15,014 nucleotides of DNA from an uncultured Clostridia bacterium (GCA_937871145.1 CALMXN010000204.1:1-15014); one strand, 5' to 3'; shown: positions 6,230 through 14,591, counted from the first letter of the stretch. The notes: a model not told the origin generated them from the sequence alone. A program made the numbers and translations.

Positions 6230-9200
6230 TTGGAATTTAATGTATTTGAGTCAATAAAGATTGGTCTTGCTTCACCTGAACAGATACTGAACTGGTCATA
6301 CGGTGCAGTTGAAAGACCTGAAACAATAAATTACAGAACACAAAAGCCTGAGCGTGATGGACTTTTCTGCGAAAAAATCTTTGGACCTTCAAAGGACTGG
6401 GAATGTCACTGCGGTAAGTACAAGAAAATCCGCTTTAAAGGTAAAGTCTGTGAGCGTTGTGGCGTTGAAGTCACACGTGCAAAGGTAAGACGTGAAAGAA
6501 TGGGACACATTGCACTTGCTGCTCCTGTGTCACATATCTGGTACTTCAAGGGAACACCATCAAGAATCGGACAGGTTCTTGAAATTTCCCAGAAGCGTCT
6601 TGAAGAAGTATTATACTTTACAAAATATATTGTTACTGATCCAGGTAACACCTCTCTTATGAAAAAGCAACTTCTTTCTGAAAAGGATTATCAGGAAGCA
6701 AGAGAAAAATTTGAGGACGATTTCAAGGCTGGTATGGGTGCTGAAGCTATCCAGGAGCTTTTGAAGGAAATTGACCTTGAGGTACTCTCTGCTGAACTTA
6801 AGGCTGAACTTAAGGATCTCCCACAGGGTCAGAAGAGAATTAAGCTTTTAAAGAGACTTGAAATTGTTGAGGCATTCAGACTTTCAGGCAACCGTCCTGA
6901 ATGGATGGTGCTCAATGTAGTTCCTGTTATCCCACCAGAACTCAGACCTATGGTTATGCTTGATGGTGGACGTTATGCAACATCAGACCTTAACGATCTG
7001 TACCGTCGTGTAATCAACAGAAACAATCGTCTGAAGAGAATGCTGGATCTTGAAGCTCCTGACATTATCATCAGAAACGAAAAACGTATGCTTCAGGAAG
7101 CTGTTGACGCACTTATAGATAACGGCCGTCACGGCAGACCTGTTACAGGACCTAACAACAGAGCGTTCAAGTCATTGTCAGATATGCTTAAAGGTAAGCA
7201 GGGACGTTTCCGTCAGAACTTACTTGGTAAACGTGTTGACTATTCAGGACGTTCAGTTATCGTTGTTGGACCAGAACTTAAAATGTACCAGTGTGGTCTT
7301 CCAAAGGAAATGGCACTCGAACTCTTTAAGCCTTTCGTTATGAAGAGACTTGTTGACACAGCTGTTGTAAACAACATCAAGTCAGCAAGAAAAATGGTTG
7401 AAAGATCAAAGCCAGAGGTTTGGGATGCTCTTGAGAATGTAATTCAGGGTCACCCTGTAATGCTCAACCGTGCTCCTACACTTCATAGACTTGGTATTCA
7501 GGCATTTGAACCTATCCTTGTTGAAGGTAGAGCTATCAAGCTCCACCCACTTGTATGTACAGCTTTCAACGCTGACTTCGACGGTGACCAGATGGCTGTT
7601 CACGTTCCTTTGTCAGCAGAAGCTCAGGCAGAAGCTCGCTTCTTAATGCTTGCGGCTAATAACCTCTTGAAGCCTTCAGATGGACGTCCGGTTGCTGTTC
7701 CTTCACAGGACATGGTGCTCGGTTCTTACTACCTCACAATGCTAAAGGATGGAGAAAAGGGCGAAGGCAAGGTATTCAGAGATACCAATGAAGCACTTAT
7801 GGCTTATCAGGAGGGTGAAGTTACACTTCACGCTGCTGTAAAAGTAAGAGTAACAAAAGATATGGGCGAAAGAAAAGTATCAAAGATCATTGATGCAACA
7901 GTCGGACGTCTTATCTTCAATGAAAATATACCACAGGATTTAGGATTTATTGACAGAACAAATTCTGACAAGCAGTTTGAACTTGAGGTTGCATTCCTCG
8001 TTGGTAAGAAGCAGCTTTCAGACATTATTGAAAGATGTATCAGAAAACACGGAACAGCAACAACTTCTGAAGTTCTTGACAAGATCAAGGCACTCGGCTT
8101 TAAGTATTCAACAAAAGCAGCTATTACTGTTGCTGTATGTGATGCAATTATCCCACCACAGAAGAAGGAAATTCTTGCTCAGGCTGATGCTCTTGTTGAC
8201 AATATTGACAGACAGTACAAGCGTGGTTATATTTCTTCTGAAGAAAAATCACAGAAGGTTATCGAAATATGGAATAAGGCAACAGAAGATGTAACAGTTG
8301 CTCTGAAGGATAACCTTGACAGATACAATCCAATCTTCATGATGGCTGACTCTGGTGCCCGTGGTAGTATTAATCAGATCAGACAGCTTGCTGGTATGCG
8401 TGGACTTATCGCAAACACATCTGGTCGAACAATTGAAATGCCTATTCGTGCTAACTACCGTGAAGGACTAAACATCTTGGAATACTTTATTTCTTCCCGT
8501 GGTGCTCGTAAAGGACTTGCCGATACAGCTCTTCGTACAGCTGACTCAGGATACCTCACAAGACGTCTTGTTGACGTATCACAGGATGTTATCATCCGTG
8601 AGGAAGACTGCGGAACAAACGTTGGTATTGATATTTACGAAATCAAGAATGGCCGTGAAGTTATCGAACCATTACAGGAACGTTTAATTGGCCGTTACCT
8701 TGTTGAAGATCTCAAGGATCCTAAGACAAGCGAAATGATTGTTTCTAAGAATAAACTTATGAACAGCAATGACGCAAAGAAGGTCGTTGTAGCTCTTGAA
8801 GCTCAGGGCAAAAAGAACATTGCTATCAGATCTGTACTTCAGTGTCAGGCAAAGCATGGTGTATGTGCAAAATGTTATGGTGCAAACCTCGCAAACGGAA
8901 ATCTTGTTGCTGTCGGTGAAGCTGTTGGTATCATTTCAGCTCAGTCAATCGGTGAACCTGGTACACAGCTTACAATGAGAACGTTCCATACAGGTGGTAT
9001 CGCTTCTGCAGAAGACATCACACAGGGTCTTCCACGTGTCGAGGAACTTTTCGAAAGCCGTCGTCCAAAGAACGCAGGTATTATCGCTAAGTTCGGTGGA
9101 CAGCTCAGATTTGAAGAAGTCAAGAAAGTCAGAAATGCTGTTATTACTGATCCTGAAACTCTTCAGGAAGAATACTATCAGATTCCTTACGGCTTCAAGC

Positions 9201-9784
9201 TCAAGCCTGAAACCAAGGAAGGCGCTGCTATCGAAAAGGGTCAGCCACTTACAGAAGGTAGCATCTACCCAGGCGATATTCTTGCTGTCAGGGGTGAAAA
9301 AGCCGTTCAGAACTACATCATTGATGAAGTTCAGAAGGTTTACCGTCTTCAGGGTGTTGATATCAACGATAAGCATATCGAAGTTATTGTACGCCAGATG
9401 ATGAAGAAGGTAAAAGTCGACGAAAGCGGAAGCAGCTACTTGCTCCCAGGTGCTCTTGTTGACAAGAACGAAATTGATGATATCAACGAACAGATTAAGG
9501 CTGAAATAGAAAACGGTGATATTAATGCAGCTTGCATAACAATTCTTCCTGTTCTTCAGGGTATTACAAAAGCATCATCAAATTCTGATTCATTCCTGTC
9601 TGCTGCTTCATTCCAGGAAACAACAAAGGCTCTTACAGACGCCGCAATCCGTGGAAAGAGCGATATGCTTCTCGGACTTAAGGAAAATGTTATTATTGGT
9701 AAGCTTGTTCCAGCTGGTACTGGTATGGACTGCTATAATAATGTTCAAATTGTTAAGAACGAAAACGTTGCAGAACACATCTAA
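6230..9784 (+). CDS. rpoC: RNA polymerase beta-prime subunit
   Basis: This 1184-residue protein is the catalytic beta-prime subunit. It starts at TTG, giving MEFNVFESIKIGLASPEQI, the expected N-terminus. The first zinc site is C59, C61, C74 and C77. The active-site motif NADFDGD is at 447-453, with D449, D451 and D453 binding the catalytic magnesium. The second zinc site is C794, C872, C879 and C882. The trigger loop includes M916 to G923 (MRTFHTGG), with the nucleotide-contacting H920. The length is close to B. subtilis RpoC (about 1200), and the large proteobacterial insertion is absent. It lies 18 nt after rpoB in the same transcription unit, so the two subunits are made together. A strong terminator follows 17 nt after the stop. 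No truncation or frameshift was seen. Confidence 0.99.
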   Translation: MEFNVFESIKIGLASPEQILNWSYGAVERPETINYRTQKPERDGLFCEKIFGPSKDWECHCGKYKKIRFKGKVCERCGVEVTRAKVRRERMGHIALAAPVSHIWYFKGTPSRIGQVLEISQKRLEEVLYFTKYIVTDPGNTSLMKKQLLSEKDYQEAREKFEDDFKAGMGAEAIQELLKEIDLEVLSAELKAELKDLPQGQKRIKLLKRLEIVEAFRLSGNRPEWMVLNVVPVIPPELRPMVMLDGGRYATSDLNDLYRRVINRNNRLKRMLDLEAPDIIIRNEKRMLQEAVDALIDNGRHGRPVTGPNNRAFKSLSDMLKGKQGRFRQNLLGKRVDYSGRSVIVVGPELKMYQCGLPKEMALELFKPFVMKRLVDTAVVNNIKSARKMVERSKPEVWDALENVIQGHPVMLNRAPTLHRLGIQAFEPILVEGRAIKLHPLVCTAFNADFDGDQMAVHVPLSAEAQAEARFLMLAANNLLKPSDGRPVAVPSQDMVLGSYYLTMLKDGEKGEGKVFRDTNEALMAYQEGEVTLHAAVKVRVTKDMGERKVSKIIDATVGRLIFNENIPQDLGFIDRTNSDKQFELEVAFLVGKKQLSDIIERCIRKHGTATTSEVLDKIKALGFKYSTKAAITVAVCDAIIPPQKKEILAQADALVDNIDRQYKRGYISSEEKSQKVIEIWNKATEDVTVALKDNLDRYNPIFMMADSGARGSINQIRQLAGMRGLIANTSGRTIEMPIRANYREGLNILEYFISSRGARKGLADTALRTADSGYLTRRLVDVSQDVIIREEDCGTNVGIDIYEIKNGREVIEPLQERLIGRYLVEDLKDPKTSEMIVSKNKLMNSNDAKKVVVALEAQGKKNIAIRSVLQCQAKHGVCAKCYGANLANGNLVAVGEAVGIISAQSIGEPGTQLTMRTFHTGGIASAEDITQGLPRVEELFESRRPKNAGIIAKFGGQLRFEEVKKVRNAVITDPETLQEEYYQIPYGFKLKPETKEGAAIEKGQPLTEGSIYPGDILAVRGEKAVQNYIIDEVQKVYRLQGVDINDKHIEVIVRQMMKKVKVDESGSSYLLPGALVDKNEIDDINEQIKAEIENGDINAACITILPVLQGITKASSNSDSFLSAASFQETTKALTDAAIRGKSDMLLGLKENVIIGKLVPAGTGMDCYNNVQIVKNENVAEHI

Positions 9785-9801
9785 TCACTCACTTTAACAA
9801 T

Positions 9802-9830
9802 AACAACCCTGACATTGTCAGGGTTGTTTT
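9802..9830 (+). terminator. Rho-independent terminator after rpoC
   Basis: A perfect 12-bp stem (9802-9813 with 9817-9828) with a GC-rich core CCCTGAC/GTCAGGG and a 3-nt loop runs into TTTT and then a second T-rich stretch (9835-9841). It separates the rpoBC unit from the str operon. Confidence 0.93.
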
Positions 9831-9967
9831 ATTCGTTTTTTAATATGTCATTATTAGTTTTAAATTCAAATGTTTTTAATGAATTGACTAATATGTGCAA
9901 AAAAACTACATATTATAAAACAGTATTATAAACTATTATATTTTATTTTAAAAAGGATTAAAAAAAC

Positions 9968-9996
9968 TTGACATGGTAAAAGTAAATATGTATAAT
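9968..9996 (+). promoter_or_regulatory. Sigma-A promoter of the str operon (perfect consensus)
   Basis: TTGACA at 9968-9973, a 17-bp spacer and TATAAT at 9991-9996, with TG directly before the -10 box. The predicted start is near 10003, leaving a short leader of about 53 nt before rpsL. The AT-rich stretch between the rpoC terminator and this promoter (9842-9967) holds no gene or convincing second promoter. Confidence 0.9.
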
Positions 9997-10055
9997 ATTA
10001 TGGTATGCCAAGCTATATAGTTTTGCATTTGATTTTACGGGAAAGGAGATAGAAT

Positions 10056-10484
10056 ATGCCAACATTTAACCAGCTAGTTCGTAAAGGTAGAGACGTTGTT
10101 GAATACAAGTCAACTTCTCCAGCTCTTCAGAAGGGTTACAACTCAAAGAAGAAGGAAGAAATTGATATGTCAGCACCACAGAAACGTGGCGTTTGTACAG
10201 CAGTAAGAACAAGTACTCCTAAAAAGCCTAACTCAGCTATGAGAAAAATTGCCAGAGTAAGACTTACAAACGGATACGAAGTAACAGCTTACATCCCAGG
10301 TATCGGTCATAACCTACAGGAACACAGCGTTGTTCTCATCCGTGGTGGACGTGTTAAGGACCTTCCAGGTGTTCGTTATCACATAATCCGTGGTACACTC
10401 GATGCACAGGGCGTTGCAAAGAGAATGCAGAGCCGTTCAAAATACGGTGCTAAAAGACCAAAAGCAGGCGCAGCTGCTAAATAA
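10056..10484 (+). CDS. rpsL: 30S ribosomal protein S12
   Basis: S12 sits at the decoding centre of the 30S subunit and monitors codon-anticodon pairing. The product is 142 residues and carries the Gram-positive insertion (around residues 27-40, YNSKKKEEIDMSA) that is absent in E. coli. Conserved segments are PQKRGVCT, TPKKPNSAMRK, VTAYIPGIGHNLQEHS and GRVKDLPGVRYH. K56 and K101, equivalent to E. coli K43 and K88 where streptomycin-resistance changes arise, are both wild-type Lys. D102, the counterpart of the methylthiolated Asp, is present. The start is supported by AAGGAG 7 nt upstream. It is the first gene of the str operon, followed by rpsG after an unusually long 158-nt gap. Confidence 0.99.
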   Translation: MPTFNQLVRKGRDVVEYKSTSPALQKGYNSKKKEEIDMSAPQKRGVCTAVRTSTPKKPNSAMRKIARVRLTNGYEVTAYIPGIGHNLQEHSVVLIRGGRVKDLPGVRYHIIRGTLDAQGVAKRMQSRSKYGAKRPKAGAAAK

Positions 10485-10546
10485 GTAGAGATAACTCAGA
10501 TACCACAAGATAAATGTGGGGCTTTATAATATATATATTTTGCCTC

Positions 10547-10615
10547 TCATTGGTCTTACGTTCCGACGGACCCGTAAAAAGGTTTGCGGGTTGTGGATGA
10601 AACGAGTACCTATGA
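10547..10615 (+). ncRNA. Candidate structured RNA element between rpsL and rpsG
   Basis: The intercistronic RNA can fold into one long interrupted helix with about 24 base pairs. The apical hairpin is 10570-10578 with 10583-10591: nine pairs including one G-U, loop AAGG. Below it lie 10563-10564 with 10595-10596, 10559-10562 with 10601-10604, 10555-10556 with 10605-10606, 10552-10554 with 10608-10610, and 10547-10550 with 10612-10615, separated by small bulges and an asymmetric internal loop. The helix ends 12 nt before the Shine-Dalgarno of rpsG. In E. coli, S7 represses its own synthesis by binding the rpsL-rpsG spacer; a similar job here is inference. It is not a tRNA, and I recognise no named riboswitch. 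Confidence 0.5.
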
Positions 10616-10627
10616 TATCATTATATG

Positions 10628-10635
10628 AAGGAGGG
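10628..10635 (+). promoter_or_regulatory. Ribosome-binding site deciding the GTG start of rpsG
   Basis: AAGGAGGG lies 8 nt (from AGGAGG) before the GTG at 10643. The in-frame ATG at 10625 lies upstream of this site and has no Shine-Dalgarno of its own, so it is not the start. Confidence 0.88.
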
Positions 10636-10642
10636 AAGCGAA

Positions 10643-11113
10643 GTGCCAAGAAGAGGTAATATTGCAAAACGTGACGTTTTGCTAGATCCTGTTTACAATT
10701 CTAAGCTTGTTACACGACTTGTCAACAACATTATGCTTGATGGTAAGAAAGGTGTTGCACAGAAAATTGTATATGGTGCATTCGAAATAATTGCAGAAAA
10801 AACTGAAAAACCAGCGGTTGAAGTTTTTGAAGCAGCAATGGAAAATATCATGCCAAACCTTGAGGTAAAGGCTCGCCGTATAGGTGGTGCTACTTACCAG
10901 GTTCCAATGGAAGTCCGTCCTGAAAGACGTCAGACATTGGGTTTAAGATGGTTGATAACTTATTCAAGAGCAAGAAATGAAGCTACAATGAGAGAAAGAC
11001 TTGCAGCAGAAATCCTCGATGCAGTTAACGGTGTTGGTGGAGCTTGCAAGAAGCGTGACGACACACATAAGATGGCAGAAGCTAACAAAGCATTTGCACA
11101 TTATCGTTTCTAA
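10643..11113 (+). CDS. rpsG: 30S ribosomal protein S7
   Basis: S7 nucleates assembly of the 30S head on 16S rRNA and lines the E site. Starting at GTG 10643 gives MPRRGNIAKRDVLLDPVYNS and exactly 156 residues, the usual bacterial length; the upstream ATG would add six atypical residues. Conserved parts are the basic N-terminal arm, the beta-hairpin region around residues 73-92 (LEVKARRIGGATYQVPMEV), the RPERRQTLGLRWL segment and the C-terminal KKRDDTHKMAEANKAFAHYRF block. It is the second gene of the str operon, 41 nt before fusA. The foldable RNA directly upstream suggests that its translation may be controlled separately from rpsL, which is inference. Confidence 0.99.
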   Translation: MPRRGNIAKRDVLLDPVYNSKLVTRLVNNIMLDGKKGVAQKIVYGAFEIIAEKTEKPAVEVFEAAMENIMPNLEVKARRIGGATYQVPMEVRPERRQTLGLRWLITYSRARNEATMRERLAAEILDAVNGVGGACKKRDDTHKMAEANKAFAHYRF

Positions 11114-11154
11114 TTTTATTAGAAAAGTTAAACTGATTTTTAGAGGAGGATATT

Positions 11155-13245
11155 ATGCCAAGAGATGTATCACTTGAGATGACTCGTAATATTGGTATAA
11201 TGGCTCACATTGACGCAGGTAAAACTACTACAACTGAACGTATCCTTTTTTATACAGGTATAACACATAAAATCGGTGAAGTTCATGAAGGTGCTGCGAC
11301 AATGGACTGGATGGAGCAAGAGCAGGAAAGAGGTATTACAATTACCTCTGCTGCTACTACTGCATACTGGAAAGGCCACAGAGTCAATATTATTGACACC
11401 CCTGGTCACGTTGACTTTACAGTTGAGGTTGAGCGTTCTTTAAGAGTACTTGACGGTTCTGTAACAGTTCTTTGTGCTAAGGGCGGTGTTGAGCCACAGA
11501 CTGAAACAGTATGGAGACAGGCTGATAAGTATAAGGTACCAAGAATGGTATACGTCAACAAGATGGATATCATGGGTGCTGACTTCTACAGAGTTGTATC
11601 TATGCTTCACGACAGACTCAAGACAAACGCTGTTCCAATTCAGCTTCCTATCGGTGCTGAAGAAGACTTTATCGGAATCATTGACTTGCTTGAAATGAAA
11701 GCATATATCTATGATGAAAACGATAAGCTTGGAACACAAATTAAAGTTGAAGAAATTCCTGCTGACATGCTTGATAAGGCAAAAGAATATCGTGCACAGT
11801 TGCTCGATAACGTTGCTGAGCATGACGAGGAAATTATGATGAAATACCTCGACGGTGAAGAACTTACTATCGATGAAATCAAGCATTGTATCAGAAAGGC
11901 TACTCTTAAGAATGAGATGGTTCCAGTTGTTTGTGGAACATCTTATAAGAATAAGGGCGTTCAGAAGTTGCTTGATGCTGTAATCGACTATATGCCATCA
12001 CCACTCGACGTTCCACACATCAAGGGTGTTAACCCTGATACTGGTGAAGAGTGCGAAAGACCATCTTCTGATAAAGAACCTTTTGCTGCTCTTGCATTCA
12101 AGATTGCTACAGACCCATTCGTAGGAAAGCTTTGTTTCTTCCGCGTTTATTCTGGTGTTTTAAAAGCTGGTTCAAACGTTTACAATGCTACAAAGGATAA
12201 CAACGAAAGAGTTGGACGTATCTTGCAGATGCACGCCAACCACAGAAAAGATATTGATGAGATTTACGCTGGTGACATCGCTGCTTGCGTAGGTCTTAAG
12301 AATACAACAACAGGTGACACACTTTGTGATGAAAAGTACCCTGTTGTTCTTGAATCTATGGAATTCCCTGATCCTGTTATCAACCTTGCTATTGAACCAA
12401 AAACAAAAGCTGGTCAGGAAAAGATGGGTATTGCACTTTCAAAGCTTGCTGAAGAAGACCCAACATTCAGAACATGGACTGATGAGGAAACTGGTCAGAC
12501 TATCATCGCTGGTATGGGTGAACTTCACCTTGAAATCATCGTTGACAGAATGCTTCGTGAATTTAAGGTAGAAGCAAACGTTGGTGCTCCACAGGTTTCA
12601 TATAAAGAAACCATCAGACGCCTTGCTGATGTTGACTGCAAGTATGCTAGACAGTCAGGTGGTAAAGGTCAGTACGGTCACGTTAAGATTAAGGCTGAAC
12701 CAAACGTATCTGGTAAGGGCTATGAATTTATCAATGCTGTTACTGGTGGCGCTATTCCTAAGGAATATATTCCTGCTGTTGACGCTGGTATTAAAGGCGC
12801 AATGCAGGCTGGTGTTCTCGCAGGATACCAGGTTGTTGACGTTAAGGTAACACTTTATGATGGTTCATACCATGAAGTTGACTCATCTGAAATGGCATTT
12901 AAGATTGCTGGTTCTATGGCATTCAAAGATGCAATGAAGAAAGCTGATCCTGTAATTCTCGAACCTATTATGAAAGTTATCGTAACAGTTCCGGAAGAAT
13001 ACATGGGCGACGTTATCGGTGACTTAAATTCACGTCGTGGACAGATTCAGGGTATGGAAGCAAGACCTGGTGCACAGCAAATTAATGCACTTGTTCCACT
13101 TTCAGAAATGTTCGGTTACTCAAACGACCTACGTTCAAAGACACAGGGTCGTGGACAGTACTCAATGGAACCAGATAGTTACATCGAAGTTCCAAAATCT
13201 ATTGCTGAAAAGATTATGAGCACACGTAATAAGGGCAACAATTAA
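11155..13245 (+). CDS. fusA: Translation elongation factor G
   Basis: EF-G is the GTPase that drives tRNA-mRNA translocation and, with the recycling factor, splits the ribosome. The 696 residues match the family length. GTPase motifs are AHIDAGKT (17-24), switch I RGITIT (59-64), DTPGH (81-85, with catalytic H85), NKMD (135-138) and GTS (261-263). Domain IV, which mimics the anticodon arm, includes GGAIPKEYIPAVDAGIKGA, and domain V ends before KIMSTRNKGNN. The start is clear, with AGGAGG 5 nt upstream. It lies 41 nt after rpsG and 85 nt before tuf. Sequence conservation throughout indicates the housekeeping EF-G, not a resistance-type ribosomal protection protein or a second EF-G paralogue. 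Confidence 0.99.
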   Translation: MPRDVSLEMTRNIGIMAHIDAGKTTTTERILFYTGITHKIGEVHEGAATMDWMEQEQERGITITSAATTAYWKGHRVNIIDTPGHVDFTVEVERSLRVLDGSVTVLCAKGGVEPQTETVWRQADKYKVPRMVYVNKMDIMGADFYRVVSMLHDRLKTNAVPIQLPIGAEEDFIGIIDLLEMKAYIYDENDKLGTQIKVEEIPADMLDKAKEYRAQLLDNVAEHDEEIMMKYLDGEELTIDEIKHCIRKATLKNEMVPVVCGTSYKNKGVQKLLDAVIDYMPSPLDVPHIKGVNPDTGEECERPSSDKEPFAALAFKIATDPFVGKLCFFRVYSGVLKAGSNVYNATKDNNERVGRILQMHANHRKDIDEIYAGDIAACVGLKNTTTGDTLCDEKYPVVLESMEFPDPVINLAIEPKTKAGQEKMGIALSKLAEEDPTFRTWTDEETGQTIIAGMGELHLEIIVDRMLREFKVEANVGAPQVSYKETIRRLADVDCKYARQSGGKGQYGHVKIKAEPNVSGKGYEFINAVTGGAIPKEYIPAVDAGIKGAMQAGVLAGYQVVDVKVTLYDGSYHEVDSSEMAFKIAGSMAFKDAMKKADPVILEPIMKVIVTVPEEYMGDVIGDLNSRRGQIQGMEARPGAQQINALVPLSEMFGYSNDLRSKTQGRGQYSMEPDSYIEVPKSIAEKIMSTRNKGNN

Positions 13246-13259
13246 TTTCTGACAGCTAC

Positions 13260-13288
13260 TTGAAATTATTGATAAATTCTGTTAAAAT
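13260..13288 (+). promoter_or_regulatory. Probable internal promoter for tuf
   Basis: TTGAAA at 13260-13265 and TAAAAT at 13283-13288 each match five of six consensus bases with an exact 17-bp spacer. The predicted start near 13295 would give tuf a 36-nt leader. It would add tuf transcripts to those read from the rpsL promoter, in keeping with the high demand for EF-Tu. It has not been tested, and the region is AT-rich. Confidence 0.55.
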
Positions 13289-13294
13289 AACAGA
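13278..13294. repeat. 7-bp perfect inverted repeat over the putative tuf -10 box
   Basis: TCTGTTA (13278-13284), three A residues, then TAACAGA (13288-13294). The repeat covers the whole putative -10 element. It is not followed by a T tract, so it is not a normal terminator. It could be a protein-binding site, a small mRNA hairpin or a processing site in the fusA-tuf transcript, or chance. Confidence 0.5.
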
Positions 13295-13330
13295 TGTAAA
13301 AAACTTTAAAAATTTAAGGAGGAAATTCCT

Positions 13331-14524
13331 ATGGCAAAGGCAAAATTCGAAAGAACTAAACCACATGTTAACATTGGTACTATCGGTCACGTTGACCACG
13401 GTAAGACAACATTAACAGCTGCTATTACAAAGACATTGGCAATGATGGGTCTTGCAGAAAAGAAAGATTATGCTAATATCGACTCTGCTCCAGAAGAGAG
13501 AGAAAGAGGTATTACAATCAATACTGCTCACGTTGAGTATGAGACAGTTGCTCGTCACTACGCTCACGTTGACTGCCCAGGCCATGCTGACTATGTAAAG
13601 AACATGATTACAGGTGCTGCTCAGATGGACGGCGCAATCCTTGTTGTTGCTGCATCAGACGGACCTATGGCTCAGACAAGAGAGCATATTCTTCTTGCTC
13701 ACCAGGTTGGTGTTCCAAAGATTGTTGTTTTCATGAACAAAGCTGACCAGGTTGACGATCCAGAACTTATCGACCTCGTTGAAATGGATATCCGTGAACT
13801 TCTTGACAAATATGATTTTGAAGGCGACGATACACCAATCATCAAGGGTTCAGCTCTTAAGGCTCTTGAAGCTCCAGAAGATATCAATGATCCTGCATAT
13901 GACTGCATTAAGGAATTGATGGATGCTGTTGACAGCTTCATCCCAACTCCAGCAAGAAACGATTCACTTCCTTTCTTGATGCCAGTAGAAGATGTATTCA
14001 CAATCACAGGTCGTGGTACAGTTGCTACAGGTAGAGTTGAAAGAGGTATGTTGAAACTTTCAGAAGAAGTTGAAATCATCGGCCTTTCAGAAGAAAGAAA
14101 GAAGACTGTTGTTACAGGTATCGAAATGTTCAGAAAGCTTCTTGACTTTGCAGAAGCTGGCGATAACATTGGTGCTCTTCTCCGTGGTGTTCAGAGAGCT
14201 GATATCGAAAGAGGACAGGTTCTTTGTAAACCAGGTTCAATCCACCCATTGACAAAGTTCCATGGTCAGGTTTACGTTCTTAAGAAAGATGAAGGCGGAC
14301 GTCATACTCCTTTCTTCAACAACTACAGACCTCAGTTCTATTTCAGAACAACTGACGTAACAGGAATCGTTAAGCTTCCAGCTGATAAGGAAATGTGTAT
14401 GCCTGGTGATAACGTTGAAATCGACGTTGAACTCATCGCTCCTATCGCTATCGAAGAAGGACTCCGTTTTGCTATCCGTGAAGGTGGCCGTACAGTTGGT
14501 TCAGGCGTTGTAATTTCTTGCTAA
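13331..14524 (+). CDS. tuf: Translation elongation factor Tu
   Basis: EF-Tu delivers aminoacyl-tRNA to the ribosomal A site as a GTP-dependent ternary complex. The 397 residues fit the family. The GTPase domain shows GHVDHGKT (19-26), RGITIN (59-64), DCPGH (81-85, catalytic H85), NKAD (136-139) and GSAL (173-176). Domains II and III follow, with GRGTVATGRVERG marking domain II and the FRTTDVTG and MCMPGD segments in domain III. The C-terminus GSGVVISC is a few residues shorter than many EF-Tu proteins and ends in Cys, a small oddity. AAGGAGG lies 8 nt before the ATG. The gene closes the str operon, with a possible promoter of its own in the fusA-tuf gap and a strong terminator after it. Only one copy is in the window. 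Confidence 0.99.
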   Translation: MAKAKFERTKPHVNIGTIGHVDHGKTTLTAAITKTLAMMGLAEKKDYANIDSAPEERERGITINTAHVEYETVARHYAHVDCPGHADYVKNMITGAAQMDGAILVVAASDGPMAQTREHILLAHQVGVPKIVVFMNKADQVDDPELIDLVEMDIRELLDKYDFEGDDTPIIKGSALKALEAPEDINDPAYDCIKELMDAVDSFIPTPARNDSLPFLMPVEDVFTITGRGTVATGRVERGMLKLSEEVEIIGLSEERKKTVVTGIEMFRKLLDFAEAGDNIGALLRGVQRADIERGQVLCKPGSIHPLTKFHGQVYVLKKDEGGRHTPFFNNYRPQFYFRTTDVTGIVKLPADKEMCMPGDNVEIDVELIAPIAIEEGLRFAIREGGRTVGSGVVISC

Positions 14525-14553
14525 TTACTGTCTGAATTAATAAAAGATATATT

Positions 14554-14582
14554 AAGCCCATGCTTTTTTAGCATGGGCTTTT
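14554..14582 (+). terminator. Rho-independent terminator after tuf
   Basis: A perfect 11-bp stem, AAGCCCATGCT (14554-14564) with AGCATGGGCTT (14570-14580), encloses a TTTTT loop and runs into TTTT. It ends the str operon. Confidence 0.93.
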
Positions 14583-14591
14583 GTATTTTAC

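Noticed and set aside
5634..6257. 207-residue + strand frame overlapping the rpoB end and the rpoC start.
   Set aside because: It is out of frame with rpoB, has low-complexity composition produced by the acidic-tail codons, and has no supporting start signal.
8945..9376. Overlapping frames on both strands inside rpoC (143 and 135 residues).
   Set aside because: Both lie within the highly conserved trigger-loop region of rpoC and show no independent features.
9884..9916. Possible second str promoter with TTGACT at 9884-9889.
   Set aside because: No good -10 box falls at 16-18 bp; the nearest TATTAT is 21 bp away.
10503..10519. Short hairpin CCACA/TGTGG after rpsL as a terminator.
   Set aside because: The stem is only 5 bp and there is no T run directly after it, so it is too weak to call, although it might be part of a larger leader fold.
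10525..10530. TATAAT between rpsL and rpsG as an rpsG promoter.
   Set aside because: There is no recognisable -35 box 16-18 bp upstream, and the surrounding TA repeats make a chance match likely.
10625..10642. ATG at 10625 as the rpsG start.
   Set aside because: The strong AAGGAGGG lies downstream of it. GTG at 10643 gives the standard 156-residue S7 beginning MPRRG.
11440..11886. 148-residue reading frame antisense to fusA.
   Set aside because: It is a shadow of fusA with no initiation signal or recognisable domain.
13699..14169. 156-residue reading frame antisense to tuf.
   Set aside because: It lies wholly inside tuf on the other strand, lacks a ribosome-binding site and looks like a by-product of tuf codon bias.
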